From Bacteroidetes bacterium UBA1952 (GTDB lineage Bacteria > Bacteroidota > Bacteroidia > Chitinophagales > Chitinophagaceae), in assembly GCA_002336725.1 (NCBI GenBank), contig DDEO01000060.1, positions 1 through 14,255 on the forward strand: DNA of 14,255 nt, read 5' to 3'. The notes beneath the pieces were generated by a model. It was not told where the DNA came from, did not search any database, and was given only the letters and a program-made list of their open reading frames with translations. The number at the start of each line of letters is the position of its first letter. Position 1 is the first letter of the stretch. The position numbers and the translations under genes are program-made. Positions 13,191 to 14,255 of this stretch are shown here, piece by piece.

Positions 13191-14255
13191 GGGAAGACCC
13201 GCCGTCTTTAGCAGCACCTCCACAAAGGTCTCCCAGCTGTATTTCGCCTTTTCTTCGCGCAGTCCGGCTTGCATTTCCCCGCTGTAATTTCCGGAAAAGA
13301 AACGCTCGATGCCCGCCGCAATCGCCGCCGGTTCGGGTGCAACCACAAAGCCCGCTTTGCCATCGGGAACCACTTCCGGCAGCCCGCCCACATTGGTAAC
13401 CACCATCGGCTTTTCAAAATGATAGGCCACCTGCGTAATGCCGCTGTTGGTCGCCGATTTATAGGGCTGCACCACCAGGTCGGCAGCGGAGAAGTAATCG
13501 CGCACGTCTTCGGTCGGGATGAAATCGGTGAAGCGATGCACGCGATTTTCTAACTGATTTCCGGAAATCAACTGCTCGTAGGGGGCCGAATCGCCGTAAT
13601 ATTCGCCGGCAATGATTAAGTGAATATCCGGGTCTTTGACCAGTGGCAACGCCTCCAGCAATAAATCCAGCCCTTTGTAGGCGCGGATAAAACCAAAGAA
13701 CAGCAGGTATTTTTTAGAAGAATCAAGCCCCAGCTTGCGACACGCTTTTTCGCGCGGAATCGCCTCGCCATAAATATCATATACCGGATGGGGCGTAAAG
13801 GCGACGGGCTTTTGCGGCAGTGCGGCCTGCACCTCGCCCAGCACCTGCGGGCTCATGGTTACAAACGCATCTACCGGCCCGGAAAAATAGCGGGTAAAAG
13901 CCTTGTCGCCGGGCCGCCCTTCGTGGGGAATAAAATTATCCAGGATAGAAAGGACGCGTGTGTGGCCGTTCTTTTTGGCCAGGCGCAGGAGGGTGCCAAA
14001 GGCAGGACCCATAAACGGCACGAAGAATTTTACGACAATCAGGTCGGGGCGCTCTTTCTTCAATACATTTCCCACCCGCAGCCAGCTCATCGGGTTGATG
14101 GAATTGATGCGCGAACGAATGGAGAGGTTTTTGGGTGCCGGCTCGTCGGTAAACTGCGATTTTCCGGGAAACAGAAAAGAAGGGTATTGCAGCGAAAAAG
14201 ACTCGATGCGTACCTCGTGGCCCGCTTCCTGAAGTGCTTCGGCCAGCCGCTGATT
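13182..14255 (-). CDS. glycosyltransferase family 4-type protein, 5' end beyond the window
   Basis: Partial gene of at least 357 residues, open to the right edge; the first visible residues are NQRLAEALQEAGHEVRIESF. The N-terminal Rossmann half continues with LQYPSFLFPGKSQF and RPDLIVVKFFVPFMGP. The C-terminal half carries the GT-B signature elements: LLFFGFIRAYKGLDLLLEAL, IIAGEYYGDS, HRFTDFIPTEDV, and the donor-site region VVQPYKSATNSGITQVAYHF followed by KPMVVTNVGGLPEVVPDGKAGFVV. Such enzymes move a sugar from a nucleotide donor in polysaccharide, glycan or glycolipid synthesis. The acceptor is unknown. The ATG at 14090 is internal, since homologous sequence continues upstream of it. Two TTTCCGGAAA palindromes (13288-13297 and 13558-13567) lie in the gene and encode FSGN and ISGN. 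Part of the palindrome array reaches the stop codon. Confidence 0.93.
   Translation of the reverse strand, partial: NQRLAEALQEAGHEVRIESFSLQYPSFLFPGKSQFTDEPAPKNLSIRSRINSINPMSWLRVGNVLKKERPDLIVVKFFVPFMGPAFGTLLRLAKKNGHTRVLSILDNFIPHEGRPGDKAFTRYFSGPVDAFVTMSPQVLGEVQAALPQKPVAFTPHPVYDIYGEAIPREKACRKLGLDSSKKYLLFFGFIRAYKGLDLLLEALPLVKDPDIHLIIAGEYYGDSAPYEQLISGNQLENRVHRFTDFIPTEDVRDYFSAADLVVQPYKSATNSGITQVAYHFEKPMVVTNVGGLPEVVPDGKAGFVVAPEPAAIAAGIERFFSGNYSGEMQAGLREEKAKYSWETFVEVLLKTAGLPKT

Overview
The window looks like a chromosomal segment of a Bacteroidota bacterium, perhaps from the Saprospiria/Chitinophagia side of the phylum (the lineage is a guess). The evidence is a set of families typical of that phylum: a DUF4290 protein, a DUF4271 membrane protein followed by a uroporphyrinogen-III-synthase-like protein, a DUF6089-type outer-membrane barrel, a TonB-dependent-receptor-like barrel and a stand-alone TonB C-terminal domain protein. 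Several genes are also preceded by a TAnnTTTG-type -7 box, the form used by the Bacteroidota housekeeping sigma factor. No rRNA, tRNA, transposase, prophage or CRISPR array was seen.

Layout, left to right. 1-197 has no convincing gene. 198-2233 (minus) carries a DUF6089-like barrel protein and a cystathionine gamma-synthase/lyase. A 17-bp tandem repeat and its inverted relic separate metB from the divergent ruvB (plus, 2521-3570), which ends in a strong terminator. Next on the plus strand come a secreted TonB-domain protein (3697-4101) and a LolC/LolE-type permease (4336-5562). Between these two lies a possible minus-strand small RNA (about 4138-4254). A 426-bp convergent gap (5563-5988) holds a decamer minisatellite and a 45-bp repeat. 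The minus strand from 10579 down to 5989 carries DUF4271, a HemD-like protein and a TonB-dependent-receptor-like barrel, possibly as one operon. A divergent AI-2E-family transporter (10721-11866) and the DUF4290 gene (12055-12765) follow on the plus strand. The gap 12766-13181 holds a heptamer minisatellite and an array of GACCTGnCAGGTC palindromes. A family-4-type glycosyltransferase on the minus strand runs off the right edge.

The genes are mostly housekeeping or envelope functions: recombination, sulfur amino acids, tetrapyrrole synthesis, outer-membrane transport and lipoprotein trafficking. I see no defence or biosynthetic cassette. The unusual content is in the DNA itself. A 10-bp palindrome TTTCCGGAAA occurs 12 times in 14 kb, and all six copies inside genes fall in the same reading phase. 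Gaps are filled with compound tandem repeats that start or stop within a few bases of genes. Several genes appear to have nearly leaderless promoters. The HemD-like protein carries an unusual histone-H1-like N-terminal tail of about 120 residues.
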